Shown: positions 35,127-45,294, counted from the first letter of the stretch. The stretch: DNA of 46,737 nucleotides from Winogradskyella sp. (GCF_013213975.1 NZ_JABSST010000014.1:1-46737), one strand, 5' to 3'. Notes: generated by a model not told the origin, from the sequence alone. Made by a program: numbers and translations.

Positions 35127-36725
35127 TTATAAAGTTATCACTGAAAACTGAATGTTCAATGGATCCAATGATGCCATTAACCCAGTAATTAAATCATCAC
35201 CAAATTCTAAGTACAATTCTGAAAAATTAGTATTTCGTTCCTGCAGACTACCATTGGGAAAAAGCTCATCTTTTAGATCCGTACTGCGTTCGATATGATC
35301 CTTTAATTTTCGCTTTTGGGCTTTAAGCAATCGCTTCTCTAAATTTTTAAGCCCTTTTAACTGCTTTACTTCTTGTGCTTTCACAGCACCTATAAAGGAC
35401 TTATCCGTTAATTCAGCAAGCTCATGTAAATCTTTAAATTGGTCTTCAAGATGTTTAATTTGATCTTTAAAATCTATATCAATATTAGAAATGGCTCTGA
35501 CTCTTTTATTGATAAATGAATTACGATCTAAAAACAAATCCAAATCCAATATCTCTAATTTCTGTTGCTTTTCCGATTGCTTTTTGGTCTTTATCAATGC
35601 AGAATTTCTGAGTAGCAACATTGGGAACGTTACGTCTTGTGCTTCAAAATTAGATTTCAATTGCAACCAATATATCATTTCACCACTACCGCCGATATAA
35701 CAAAGATTTGGTAAAATAACCTCTTGGTACAACGGACGCATAATCACGTTTGGTGAAAAGCGTTCTGGAAATTGCCTTAAATGATCAATTAGTTCAGGTT
35801 TACTCCAAGTAATTTCAGTGTTAAGTACACTATAATTTTCATCTTCAAAAACAATGCGTTCTCTTAATCCTTGATCGATGTAAAACAAATTGATATTTCT
35901 TGGATTGACTTGTATTTTTAGTTCTAAGGCTTCAAGGTTTTTATTTGTTTCAGAAACGTTATGGAATGCCGTTTGCTCTAACAATTCCTTTTCCATTTGC
36001 GGTACAAACAACGTCTTAAGATCCTTATCATCTGCGTCAACAACCACCAATCCATATTCTTTAAAAAATTGATTGGCCAAATAACGTGTTGCATCAGCAA
36101 GATTATTATGATTTAAATAAGCTTCTTTAAACCAAAATTTCAACTGATCTGCATGTTTGCCTAGCCCAAACTCTGAACTAAGTATGGCCAAAACATCCTC
36201 CAATCCTTCCGTATTAAAATGGCCAACAGCACCTGACTGATCAGAATTCCATTGTATCTTTTTCCCTCTAAAATTAAAGTAGTTTATTTCATCAAAATCG
36301 TGATCTTCTGTAGCCATCCAATACACAGGTATAAAATTATACTCTGGAAATTTATCTTTCAATTGCTTGGTAAGATTAATCGTTGAAATAATCTTATGCA
36401 AAAAATATAATGGCCCTGTAAATAAATTAAGCTGATGACCAGTTGTAATCGTAAATGTATGATCTGATGCTAATAGTTCTATATTATTTAAGGTAAATTC
36501 TGAAGTATCCACTAAAGCATATTGCTTAAGAAGGGTATTTACCAAAACAGCTCGATTGCTATTGGTAAGCTTATGAGCTGATTTTTCCTTCAGCTGTGCC
36601 TTAAAATTTTCTAATACAGGAAAACGATGATATAGACCTTTTAAATCACTTTTCTGGCTAATATAATTACAAATAAAATCCGAAAAATAGTTGGTGTCTT
36701 TATAGGGGATACAGTCGGTTGGCAT
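35127..36725 (-). CDS. bshC: Bacillithiol biosynthesis cysteine-adding enzyme BshC
   Basis: 532 aa. It adds cysteine to the glucosaminyl-malate intermediate to give the thiol bacillithiol. Conserved stretches: TITTGHQLNLFTGPLYFLHK, FIPVYWMATEDHDFDEINYF (a His/Asp-rich region) and PNVIMRPLYQEVILPNLCYI with GGSGEMIYWLQL; a coiled coil occupies about 385-480 (KKQSEKQQKLEIL). Presence of BshC indicates that this organism uses bacillithiol, as many Bacteroidota do. bshA and bshB are not in the window. It stands alone with its upstream region facing the M14 peptidase. Confidence 0.95.
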   Translation of the reverse strand: MPTDCIPYKDTNYFSDFICNYISQKSDLKGLYHRFPVLENFKAQLKEKSAHKLTNSNRAVLVNTLLKQYALVDTSEFTLNNIELLASDHTFTITTGHQLNLFTGPLYFLHKIISTINLTKQLKDKFPEYNFIPVYWMATEDHDFDEINYFNFRGKKIQWNSDQSGAVGHFNTEGLEDVLAILSSEFGLGKHADQLKFWFKEAYLNHNNLADATRYLANQFFKEYGLVVVDADDKDLKTLFVPQMEKELLEQTAFHNVSETNKNLEALELKIQVNPRNINLFYIDQGLRERIVFEDENYSVLNTEITWSKPELIDHLRQFPERFSPNVIMRPLYQEVILPNLCYIGGSGEMIYWLQLKSNFEAQDVTFPMLLLRNSALIKTKKQSEKQQKLEILDLDLFLDRNSFINKRVRAISNIDIDFKDQIKHLEDQFKDLHELAELTDKSFIGAVKAQEVKQLKGLKNLEKRLLKAQKRKLKDHIERSTDLKDELFPNGSLQERNTNFSELYLEFGDDLITGLMASLDPLNIQFSVITL

Positions 36726-36864
36726 ATAAAAATAATAAGAAGGTATAAAGATACGCTAAGTCAATAATCTAATTCCTAATTTTTAGTTAATTCAAATCAC
36801 AAGAGCATTAATGTGAGCTACAGTCTTTATATTTACTTGTTATATATTCAAACCAACACATTTC

Positions 36865-39345
36865 ATGCGCAAATTATTAGTCATCTTATTGATTGCTTGT
36901 TTTAATACTACTTTAGTATCAGGACAAAATATTAAATCCCCAAGTGAGTTTCTAGGCTATGATATCGGAACTCAGTTTAGCCGCCATCATCAAATAATCG
37001 ACTATTTCCAAAATGTAGCGACTGCACTTCCAAATCAAGTGAAGCTCGAACAATATGGTTCTACTTATGAGCGTAGACCTTTATACCTGGCTTATATTTC
37101 GAGCGAAGGCAACATGCAAAATCTAGAGACCATCAGAAAAAATAACCTTAAAAACACTGGACTTTTGGATGGAACACCCGATCAAACGAATACTGCAATT
37201 GTGTGGTTGAGCTATAACGTTCATGGTAATGAAGCTTCAAGTTCTGAAGCTGCTATGCTTACGCTCTACAAATTGCTTACCGAACGAAAGGGATTATTAG
37301 AAAATACGGTTGTTATTATAGATCCTGGTATTAATCCAGATGGGCGAGATCGCTATGTTAACTGGTTTAATGAAACTGCGAGCCAACCTTATGATATCGA
37401 TCAACAAGCAAGCGAACATCATGAGCCATGGCCAGGAGGACGACCAAACCATTACTTATTTGATCTTAACAGAGATTGGGTTTGGGCTTCACAAATAGAA
37501 ACACAGGCTAGAATTAAAGTTTATAACAAGTGGATGCCTCATATTCACGTCGATTTTCATGAACAAGGCATTAATGAGCCTTACTATTTTGCACCTGCAG
37601 CAGAACCTTTCCATGAAATTATAACCGATTGGCAAAGGGATTTCCAAACTCAAATTGGAAAAAACCATTCAAAATATTTTGATGCCGAAGGATGGCTTTT
37701 CTTTACACGAGAACGTTTCGATTTGTTTTACCCTAGTTACGGTGACACCTATCCGACCTATATGGGAGCCATAGGTATGACCTACGAACAAGGTGGTCAT
37801 GGTATGGCTGGTTTAGGGATTTTAAATAATGAAGGTCATGTATTGACTTTGGTAGAACGCCTTACACATCACACAACCACAGGGATATCAACAGTGGAAA
37901 TAGCATCAAAAAATGCAAAAGAATTGAACAACCAATTTGCTAAGTTTTTTGACAATTCAAATCTTAAATATAAAAGTTACGTCCTAAAAGGCAATGCAGA
38001 TAATTTAAACAGCCTAAAAGCGCTTTTAAAAACGCACGAAATTCAATTTGAAAATGCATCTGGCAATAAAGTTTCAGGTTTTAATTATGCTACTGGACAG
38101 CAAGGTAGTATGTCAATTAATGACGAAACTTTAGTTATCCATTCTGATCAACCAAAAGGAAAAATGGTCAAAGTACTTTTTGAACCTAATGCTAAATTAT
38201 CTGATTCTTTAACCTACGATATTACAGCGTGGTCTCTACCTTATGCTTATGGTTTAGATGCCATTGCAAGCATCAACAAAATAAGTAGTTCTAAACAATT
38301 TGAACGCAAAGACCTCGGTGTCGTATACGATGCCTATGGTTATGTAAGTAAGTGGAATTCTATGGACGATGCACAATTTCTTGCGGAATTATTAAAAAAT
38401 AATATCAAAGTTCGATTTACTGAAAAACCATTTCGTTCTAATGGTTCAAATTTTGAACGTGGTTCATTAATAATAACTAAAGGAGACAATAAGCACATTA
38501 CTGATTTTACCACAACAATTAATAAAATTGCGCAAAAACATTTACGATTCTTAACCACAATTACTTCCGGATTCTCACAAACAACGCCAGATATTGGATC
38601 TCCAGATATTAAACTCGTTAACAAACAAAAAGTAGCCATTTTATCAGGAGAAGGTACGTCTTCACTAAGTTATGGTGCTATATGGCATTTCTTTGAGCAA
38701 CAGTTACATTATCCATTAACTTCTATAAATACAAACGATTTAAGTAGAACTAACCTAAGTAAATACAACGTATTAATTCTTCCTAGTGGCTATTACGGTA
38801 GCGTCTTAGGCGAAAGTAACATGTCCAAGCTTAAAGATTGGGTAAGAAACGGTGGAAAGGTCATCGCTATTGATGGTGCTCTAAGAAGTTTTGCTGGTAA
38901 AGATGGTTTTAGTCTTAGCTATAAATCTCCTTCAGTCAGTAACGATTCAGATAATCTTACAGCTTATGCTGATCGTGAACGCGAATACACCAATCAACTC
39001 ATTACAGGAGCTATATTTAAATCTAATGTAGACCACACACATCCTATGGCATTTGGATATGACGACACCTATTTTACATTAAAAATTGGCAGTTCTGGCT
39101 ACAGCCTATTAAATAGCGGTTATAACGTGGCTTACATCACAGATACCAAAGTCTATTCTGGATTTGCTGGTAAAGATGCATTGGCTAATCTTAACCAAAC
39201 ATTAGTATTTGGAGAGGAACGTATGGGTAGTGGAAGTGTTATCTATATGGCAGACAATCCCTTATTCAGAAGTTTCTGGGAAAATGGAAAGTTGTTCTTA
39301 GTCAACTCTATTTTCTTTGTAAATAATAATGCTTATGAATTGTAA
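36865..39345 (+). CDS. Exported M14 family zinc carboxypeptidase-like protein
   Basis: 826 aa with a signal peptide (about 1-20, TTLVSGQN). The M14 domain occupies about 25-350; zinc ligands are His120 and Glu123 in YNVHGNEASSSEAAML and a later His in PHIHVDFHEQGINEPYYFAP (228/232), with DLNRDW and TYEQGGHG (substrate/catalytic region) also present. The C-terminal third includes a glutamine-amidotransferase-like segment (NVLILPSGYYGSVLGESN, about 636-653; VRNGGKVIAIDGALRSF, about 660-676). This layout is common in Bacteroidota M14 peptidases exported to the periplasm or surface for peptide use. Specificity cannot be told. Confidence 0.92.
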   Translation: MRKLLVILLIACFNTTLVSGQNIKSPSEFLGYDIGTQFSRHHQIIDYFQNVATALPNQVKLEQYGSTYERRPLYLAYISSEGNMQNLETIRKNNLKNTGLLDGTPDQTNTAIVWLSYNVHGNEASSSEAAMLTLYKLLTERKGLLENTVVIIDPGINPDGRDRYVNWFNETASQPYDIDQQASEHHEPWPGGRPNHYLFDLNRDWVWASQIETQARIKVYNKWMPHIHVDFHEQGINEPYYFAPAAEPFHEIITDWQRDFQTQIGKNHSKYFDAEGWLFFTRERFDLFYPSYGDTYPTYMGAIGMTYEQGGHGMAGLGILNNEGHVLTLVERLTHHTTTGISTVEIASKNAKELNNQFAKFFDNSNLKYKSYVLKGNADNLNSLKALLKTHEIQFENASGNKVSGFNYATGQQGSMSINDETLVIHSDQPKGKMVKVLFEPNAKLSDSLTYDITAWSLPYAYGLDAIASINKISSSKQFERKDLGVVYDAYGYVSKWNSMDDAQFLAELLKNNIKVRFTEKPFRSNGSNFERGSLIITKGDNKHITDFTTTINKIAQKHLRFLTTITSGFSQTTPDIGSPDIKLVNKQKVAILSGEGTSSLSYGAIWHFFEQQLHYPLTSINTNDLSRTNLSKYNVLILPSGYYGSVLGESNMSKLKDWVRNGGKVIAIDGALRSFAGKDGFSLSYKSPSVSNDSDNLTAYADREREYTNQLITGAIFKSNVDHTHPMAFGYDDTYFTLKIGSSGYSLLNSGYNVAYITDTKVYSGFAGKDALANLNQTLVFGEERMGSGSVIYMADNPLFRSFWENGKLFLVNSIFFVNNNAYEL

Positions 39346-39542
39346 ATTATGTTCTCACAAAATTTTTATTTGAAACAGACGTACTATTAGGTCTAGATTT
39401 TAATCAGTTTTAACGTAACTTTAGTGATAATATCAAATTTAAATTGATTTTAATGGACTAATCACCCAAAGTCGAAATACTTGAAAGTTTAATCGACATA
39501 AAATAACATTAGACTAATTCTTGTTGACACAAAAAATAATCG

Positions 39543-39973
39543 ATAAAATTTAAAAAAATAAAAACTAAATATTTAAAAATCTTAAGCTTATTTTTATTAC
39601 TTTTTGTACTATCATTTACTTCCTGTACTAAAGAAGATAATGATTTTGAATCTATTAAAGGTGATTCTGTAGCTGAATTAAAAAATGGAAAACCTATTAT
39701 TAGAGTCGATAAAGAAAATTTATTAGCTAAGTTTGAGCAATTAGCAAGTGTAGACAATTTAAGTGTTAAATATGAGCGCTTAAAAGAGGTAACAATTTGA
39801 TTGTATCAACCATGAATAGTGGAACTGTTACATGCACTACAACAGGGTGTAGTTCGACAACTGGTTGCCTTCCTATAAGAGCTACCTTAACTGTTCTTGG
39901 TGAAAAAATAAAAGTATGGATTTGTACAGAGTGTAGTGCAGATTGTACAAGATCAGCGTCTGTTGGATTGTAA
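39543..39973 (+). pseudogene. Frameshifted Cys-rich small lipoprotein gene (start codon also lost)
   Basis: The frame 39543-39800 encodes a clear lipoprotein signal (KYLKILSLFLLLFVLSFTSC) and an acidic spacer, but it begins at ATA: no ATG, GTG or TTG lies between the upstream stop and the signal peptide. It ends at TGA 39798. Adding one A to the A4 run at 39782-39785 joins it to a second frame (ATG 39812 possible) that ends at 39973 and holds CTTTGCSSTTGC and WICTECSADC. The whole would be about 143 aa: lipoprotein plus a compact C-terminal domain with seven Cys, possibly metal-binding or disulfide-rich. Family not recognised. The neighbouring lipoprotein starts 12 bases later, so the two form a likely pair. 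The broken frame may be natural decay or a base-call error. Confidence 0.6.
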
Positions 39974-39985
39974 TAAGTAAGTGGT

Positions 39986-40501
39986 ATGAGGCTTTATTTA
40001 TTGGCGATACTGTTACTTATTTATTCTTGCAAATCTTCTTCTCAAGAAATCGAAAAAAAAGAACCAAACTTTGTACTTTTCGGAAAAGTAAAAAACAATT
40101 CTTTTGAATATGTAATAGATACACTTACTTTTAAAAAATCTATTTCTAATCAGTTATTTTCTAAAGAATCTAAAGGAGATACTTATGATAAATTAGAAAT
40201 CAAAAAGGCAATAACACTTGGAGAATCAAGAGAGGAATACTACTATGTAATCTTATACCATTATCAAAAAAGGTTGAAAACGGTTAGATTCTTAGAGAAT
40301 CACTTTAGTAATCTTTACTTAAATGAAAACTCTGTCTTTAATACAATTTATAATTCTTGTGTGGGTAAAGATGAGAAGTGCTTTCCAAATGTTGTGATTA
40401 ATTCTGATTTAACTAAAGCTTGGATATGTTCAGACAAGGTAGGTGTTTGTTCAATTGATGAAAACGAGTGTAAGTCTGTTAGATCTATAATTCAGGATTA
40501 A
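39986..40501 (+). CDS. Lipoprotein, unknown function
   Basis: 171 aa. Lipobox IYSC (Cys15) after a short hydrophobic segment, then a soluble domain with no recognised family: NFVLFGKVKNNSFEYVIDTL, YYYVILYHYQKRLKTVRFLE and a Cys-rich end (NSCVGKDEKCF, AWICSDKVGVCSIDENECKS), where five or six Cys may form disulfides. It begins 12 bases after the Cys-rich lipoprotein frame, and both C-termini carry a WIC motif (WICTEC, WICSDK), so they may be related. It is followed by a long hairpin. Confidence 0.7.
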   Translation: MRLYLLAILLLIYSCKSSSQEIEKKEPNFVLFGKVKNNSFEYVIDTLTFKKSISNQLFSKESKGDTYDKLEIKKAITLGESREEYYYVILYHYQKRLKTVRFLENHFSNLYLNENSVFNTIYNSCVGKDEKCFPNVVINSDLTKAWICSDKVGVCSIDENECKSVRSIIQD

Positions 40502-40520
40502 ATACAGAGTAATTATTTTA

Positions 40521-40564
40521 AATTGATATACAACTCTAAAAATAGAATTGTATATCAGTTTTCT
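40521..40564 (+). terminator. Hairpin terminator after the lipoprotein pair
   Basis: TGATATACAA (40524-40533) pairs perfectly with TTGTATATCA (40548-40557); inside it TCTA/TAGA adds four more pairs after a single mismatch. It is followed by GTTTTC, a weak T run. Confidence 0.6.
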
Positions 40565-40632
40565 TGTGGTTTATTTAACATTGAAATACATCAAAAGTTG
40601 TACTTTAGAAGCTATATATGCACTTATAAATC

Positions 40633-43473
40633 ATGAAATCAATCAAATCACTAGTCCTAAGCCTTTTCATCCTATCAGCAATAACATCCTGCAAACAAAA
40701 CGAAACCAAAGACACAACAAAAGAATTTAAAGTCGATTACGAAAAGTTCACTTTAGATAATGGTTTGCAAGTTATTTTACATGTTGACAGATCAGATCCT
40801 GTCGCAGCTGTAGCATTAACAGCACATGTTGGGTCTGCAAGAGAAAAAGAAGGAAGAACAGGGTTTGCACATCTATTTGAACATTTATTATTCTTAGAAT
40901 CTGAAAATTTAGGTAAAGGTGGTTTGGACCAAATGAGTGCACGTATTGGTGGTTCTGGTGCTAATGGTTCTACAAGCCGTGATCGTACCAATTATTTTCA
41001 AACAGTTCCTAAAGATGCTTTGGAAAAAATGATTTGGGCCGAAGCGGATAAATTAGGCTTCTTTATTAATACAGTTACTGATCCTGTGCTTGCTAAAGAG
41101 AAGCAAGTGGTTAAAAATGAAAAGCGTCAACGTGTGGATAATCAACCTTATGGACACAATTCTTATGTTATAAATACCAACTTATATCCTGAGGGACATC
41201 CATACAGCTGGGAAGTCATCGGGTCTTTGGAGGATTTACAAAATGCAACATTAGCGGATGTAAAAGAATTCTTCAGACGTTGGTATGTTCCTAATAATGT
41301 TACTTTAACTATAGCTGGAGATATTGATGTTGAACAAACAAAAACCTGGGTCAAAACATACTTTGATGAAATTCCGAGAGGTGAGGAAATTCCTGAAATT
41401 GAAAAGCAACCTGTCACTTTAAAATCATCTAAGCGTTTGTTTTATGAAGATAACTTTGCGCGTGCTCCAAGATTAACAATGACATGGCCGACAGTATACC
41501 AATATCATCCAGATTCATATGCCTTACAGGTATTAACACAGTACCTTACTCAAGGTAAAAAAGCTCCGCTATACAAAGTTCTTGTTGAAGATCAAAAACT
41601 CACAAGTAACGTCAGAATGTCGCAACAATTATCCGAAATTGCTGGTCAACTTACTTTATCTATTACTGCGTTTAATCAAAAAGATTTAAACGCTGTGGCT
41701 TCGGCTATTCAAGATGGATTAAAAGATTTTGAAATATACGGGATTTCAAAGGAAGACTTGAATCGCATAAAAGCTGGTCAAGAAACACGTTTTTACCAAG
41801 GACTATCTAGTGTTTTAGGAAAAGGGTTTCAACTTGCTCAATACGAAATTTTTGCAGGTGATCCTGCATTCATAAATCAAGATGTAAAAAATATTTTAGC
41901 TGTAACACCAGAGGATGTTATGCGCGTCTACAAAACCTATATTAAAGACCAGAACTATATTGCAACTAGCTTCGTACCTAAGGGTCAAAAGAATCTAGTT
42001 CTTGACAATTCACAACTAGCAAATGTAATTGAAGAACAAATAGTACAAGGAGCAGAAGAAGAATTTGATGCGAGTATTGTTGCTACCTATGAGCGCACAC
42101 CAAGTAGCTTTGATAGAAGTATAGAGCCACCCTATGGCGAGAGCCCAGAACTTAATATTCCTGATGTATGGAAAAGAGAATTATCATCAGGATTAAAGGT
42201 ATATGGCATAGAAAATAACGAAGTTCCGCTAGTTCAATTTCAAATGCAGATTGCTGGTGGCTTATTACTAGAAAATAAAGACAAAGTTGGTGTTTCTAAT
42301 TTACTCGCCAATCTAATGACTAAAGGCACTAAGAATAAAACACCTGAAGAATTAGAAAAGGCAATTGAAAGTATTGGTGCTAGAATTTCAGCCTTTGCAA
42401 GTAATGAAAACATTACAATTTCAGGAACCACATTATCAAAACATTTTGATGCTACAATGGATTTAGTCTCTGAAATTCTTCTTGAACCACGTTGGGACGA
42501 AAATGAGTTTGAATTATTAAAGCAAAGTACGCTTAGTCGTATTCAAAGAGGCAAGGCAAATCCAAATCAAATCGCTGAAATTGAATTTTCAAAATTATTA
42601 TATGGCGAGCAAAATATACTGGCATATGATAATAGCGGTACAGAGGCATCTGTTGAGCGTATTTCAATCTTAGATTTAAAAACATATTATAAAAACAACC
42701 TCTCGCCTACTTTAACAAACCTACATGTAGTTGGCGCCATTTCTGAAAGCAAGGTGGTGAATGCCTTAGAAAACATCAACTCAAATTGGAACATAAAAGA
42801 GGTCTCGCTACCAGAACTACCCTTACCTTTATATCCTGAAACTTCTAAAGTATATTTTTACGATGTACCTGGTGCAAAACAATCTGTTATCCAATTCGGT
42901 TATCCTTCTTTGAAAGCAACCGATGACGATTATTATGCGGCTACTGTAATGAACTACCGTTTAGGTGGTGGAGGTTTTGCTTCACAATTTACACAGCAAC
43001 TACGAGAAGGTAAAGGTTACACATATGGCATAAGGTCAAGATTTAGCGGTACTTCACAGCAAGGTAATTTTAGAATTAACAGTGGAATCCGCACTAATGT
43101 AACCTATGAGGCTACAAGTTTAGTTAAAGAAATTCTTGAGAATTACGGCGAAAATTACAATACTGAAGATCTCGATGTCACTAAAGGGTATACGATTAAG
43201 AGTACAGCAAGAGCATTTGAAACTTTAGATGCAATACTCAGTATGTTGAGTTATATTAGCAATTATGGTTTAGCTGACGATTATGCAAAACAACGCGAAA
43301 CCATTGTCAAGAATATGACTGTAAATGATGTCAAAACTCTAATAGACAAATACATTAAACCAAGTCAAATGATTTATCTTATTGTTGGTGATGCGGCAAC
43401 GCAATTAGAGAGGCTTGAAGAACTAGGATTTGGCAAACCTGTTTTATTGAACTCTAATGAAAATTCACTTTAA
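40633..43473 (+). CDS. M16 family zinc peptidase, lipoprotein (two-domain)
   Basis: 946 aa. Lipobox ITSC (Cys20), so it is a lipid-anchored envelope protein. The first M16 domain has the inverted zinc motif HLFEH (His80, Glu83, His84) with a downstream Glu in VVKNEKRQRVDNQPYGHNSY; the later domain (about 530-930) has no HxxEH and is the usual inactive partner, ending with GYTYGIRSRFSG and SGIRTNVT. Together the pair forms the clam-shell chamber that digests peptides. M16 proteins of this size are common in Bacteroidota, usually in peptide catabolism or cell-envelope turnover. The next small gene starts 7 bases after it. Confidence 0.93.
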   Translation: MKSIKSLVLSLFILSAITSCKQNETKDTTKEFKVDYEKFTLDNGLQVILHVDRSDPVAAVALTAHVGSAREKEGRTGFAHLFEHLLFLESENLGKGGLDQMSARIGGSGANGSTSRDRTNYFQTVPKDALEKMIWAEADKLGFFINTVTDPVLAKEKQVVKNEKRQRVDNQPYGHNSYVINTNLYPEGHPYSWEVIGSLEDLQNATLADVKEFFRRWYVPNNVTLTIAGDIDVEQTKTWVKTYFDEIPRGEEIPEIEKQPVTLKSSKRLFYEDNFARAPRLTMTWPTVYQYHPDSYALQVLTQYLTQGKKAPLYKVLVEDQKLTSNVRMSQQLSEIAGQLTLSITAFNQKDLNAVASAIQDGLKDFEIYGISKEDLNRIKAGQETRFYQGLSSVLGKGFQLAQYEIFAGDPAFINQDVKNILAVTPEDVMRVYKTYIKDQNYIATSFVPKGQKNLVLDNSQLANVIEEQIVQGAEEEFDASIVATYERTPSSFDRSIEPPYGESPELNIPDVWKRELSSGLKVYGIENNEVPLVQFQMQIAGGLLLENKDKVGVSNLLANLMTKGTKNKTPEELEKAIESIGARISAFASNENITISGTTLSKHFDATMDLVSEILLEPRWDENEFELLKQSTLSRIQRGKANPNQIAEIEFSKLLYGEQNILAYDNSGTEASVERISILDLKTYYKNNLSPTLTNLHVVGAISESKVVNALENINSNWNIKEVSLPELPLPLYPETSKVYFYDVPGAKQSVIQFGYPSLKATDDDYYAATVMNYRLGGGGFASQFTQQLREGKGYTYGIRSRFSGTSQQGNFRINSGIRTNVTYEATSLVKEILENYGENYNTEDLDVTKGYTIKSTARAFETLDAILSMLSYISNYGLADDYAKQRETIVKNMTVNDVKTLIDKYIKPSQMIYLIVGDAATQLERLEELGFGKPVLLNSNENSL

Positions 43474-43480
43474 GAGAAAC

Positions 43481-43672
43481 ATGAGTAAGCAAAACCTTAT
43501 TTTTAATTTTACCTGGTTTGTTATAGGGTTTTCTCAATTATTTTTTCAAGAGCAATCCAAATGGATTAGGATTGGATGGTTAGTCCTAGCTACTGCGTCA
43601 TTTACTTTATACGTCCAACAATCAATAACTAAATATCTGTTAATTGAAGGTGATGTTTTAAAAGGCAAATAA
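43481..43672 (+). CDS. Small two-pass membrane protein
   Basis: 63 aa from ATG 43481 (MSKQNLIFNFTWFVIGFSQL); an ATG at 43457 inside the M16 gene is less likely. Two membrane segments (about 9-23 and 31-46) and a short basic C-terminus (EGDVLKGK). No family recognised. It follows the M16 stop by 7 bases, so it is probably in the same transcript. Confidence 0.55.
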   Translation: MSKQNLIFNFTWFVIGFSQLFFQEQSKWIRIGWLVLATASFTLYVQQSITKYLLIEGDVLKGK

Positions 43673-43882
43673 TCATCCAATTTTGGAGACACCATATATG
43701 GCTATAGGCGCAGAGCGATTTGGCTACTTCAATGACGCAGATGGTTTATGTTTCAAAAGATGATAGTTTCGATGTTAATGAACTCACTTACATTTGACCA
43801 GGAATTGTACTTTAGCAGGGATTAACCAAAAGTACAAAGCAATGGGACTAATTATAGCATGTAAATTATTTAGTTGGTTAAG

Positions 43883-43910
43883 AAAAAGCAGGTAGTGATC
43901 TGCCTTTTTT
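43883..43910 (-). terminator. Terminator overlapping the rimO stop codon
   Basis: GCAG (43888-43891) pairs with CTGC (43900-43903) around an eight-base loop, flanked by A and T runs; on the minus strand the stem is followed by five T. It overlaps the final bases of rimO. Confidence 0.6.
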
Positions 43911-45213
43911 AATCTACAACTAAACCATAGAGATCAAAATCTTCAGCTTCAATAACTTTAACCTTAGTAAATTCTCCTGTTTTAAGGTAAGTCTTAGAGG
44001 CATCAATTAAGACCTCATTATCCACGTCTGGTGAATCAAATTCTGTACGACCAACAAAGTAATTGCCTTCTTTTCTATCAATTACTACTTTAAATTCCTG
44101 ACCAATTTTGGCCTCGTTTAGTTCCCAAGAAATCTGAGATTGAATTTCCATAATCTCATTGGCACGTTTCATTTTCACCTCTTCAGGAACATCATCTTCT
44201 AAATTATAGGCATGCGTATTTTCCTCATGGGAATAGGTAAAGCAACCTAATCGTTCAAAACGCATCTCCTTTACCCAATCCTTAAGGGTTTGAAAGTCTT
44301 CTTCGGTTTCACCTGGATAACCGACAATTAATGTGGTTCTAATGGTCATTTCAGGTACTTTAGCTCTGAATTCTTTTAAAAGTTTTGTAGTCTTTTCTTT
44401 AGTAGTTCCGCGGCGCATACTTTTCAGTATTGAATCTGAAACATGCTGTTATGGGATATCTAAATAATTACATATTTTCGGCTCGCGGTTCATAACGTCT
44501 AAAACATCCATCGGAAATCCAGTTGGAAAAGCATAATGTAAGCGAATCCAATCGATACCTTCTACTTTTACCAGTTGCTCTAGAAGTTCTGCTAGATTCC
44601 TTTTTTTGTAGAGATCTAATCCATAATAGGTTAAATCTTGGGCAATAAGAATCAACTCTTTAACTCCATTTACGGCTAGTTTCTCAGCTTCAGTAACTAG
44701 ATCTTCAATCGGAGTACTTTTATGCTTACCGCGCATTAAAGGAATTGCACAAAAACTGCAAGGTCTATCACAACCTTCAGCAATTTTTAAATAGGCATAA
44801 TTTTTTGGTGTTGTCGTTAAGCGTTCACCTATTAACTCGTGCTTATAATCAGCGCCTAAAGCTTTTAATAAACTCGGCAATTCGGTAGTACCAAAATACT
44901 GATCTACGTTTGGTATTTCTTTTTCTAAATCTGGCTTATAACGTTCACTCAAACAACCTGTAACAAAAACTTTATCAACATCACCCGCTTCCTTTTTCTG
45001 CATATAATGCAAAATGGTATTCACACTTTCCTCTTTTGCATTATTTATAAAACCGCAAGTGTTAATTACAACAACATTTCCTTCTTGCTCGTGAACCACA
45101 TCTTTTCCACTCGCCTTTAGTTGACCCATTAATACCTCACTGTCGTAAACATTTTTACTACACCCTAAAGTGACGACGTTGATTCTATTCTTCTTTATTG
45201 TTTTAGTACGCAT
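43909..45213 (-). pseudogene. rimO: Ribosomal protein S12 methylthiotransferase RimO with an in-frame stop codon
   Basis: Both halves are in one frame: residues 1-254 (45213-44452), TAA at 44451-44449, then residues 256-434 (to 43909), the normal RimO length. RimO adds a methylthio group to Asp of ribosomal protein S12. Features: N-terminal iron-sulfur cysteines C18, C53 and C87, radical SAM triad C148, C152, C155 (EGCDRPCSFC), and C-terminal TRAM domain (EFKVVIDRKEGNYFVGRTEF). The stop falls in the conserved YLDIP-L-QHVSDSILKSM segment where the family has Leu; TTA or CTA to TAA is one or two base changes. No indel is involved. If translated as written, the product lacks the end of the radical SAM barrel and the TRAM domain and should be inactive; a restart at ATG 44418 would give 169 aa, but no known function. 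Confidence 0.9.
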
Positions 45214-45232
45214 GATAAATTAAATCAGTGGG

Positions 45233-45240
45233 CAAAGATA
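45233..45240 (-). promoter_or_regulatory. -7 box TATCTTTG upstream of rimO
   Basis: On the minus strand TATCTTTG (45240-45233) is an exact TAnnTTTG match 19 bases before the ATG at 45213. The promoter looks intact although the gene is interrupted. Confidence 0.5.
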
Positions 45241-45294
45241 CAATCTAAATTAAACCTTTAATATATTTATAGGTCTTAAAAACAAACCACAATT

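Noticed and set aside
39812..39973. Independent 53-aa Cys-rich gene starting at ATG 39812
   Set aside because: It is better explained as the frameshifted C-terminus of the upstream lipoprotein, because one added A joins the two frames and no start signal precedes the ATG.
43698..43763. 21-codon frame beginning MAIGAERFGY between the small membrane gene and rimO
   Set aside because: Too short, no supporting signal; may be a remnant of an older gene but cannot be shown.
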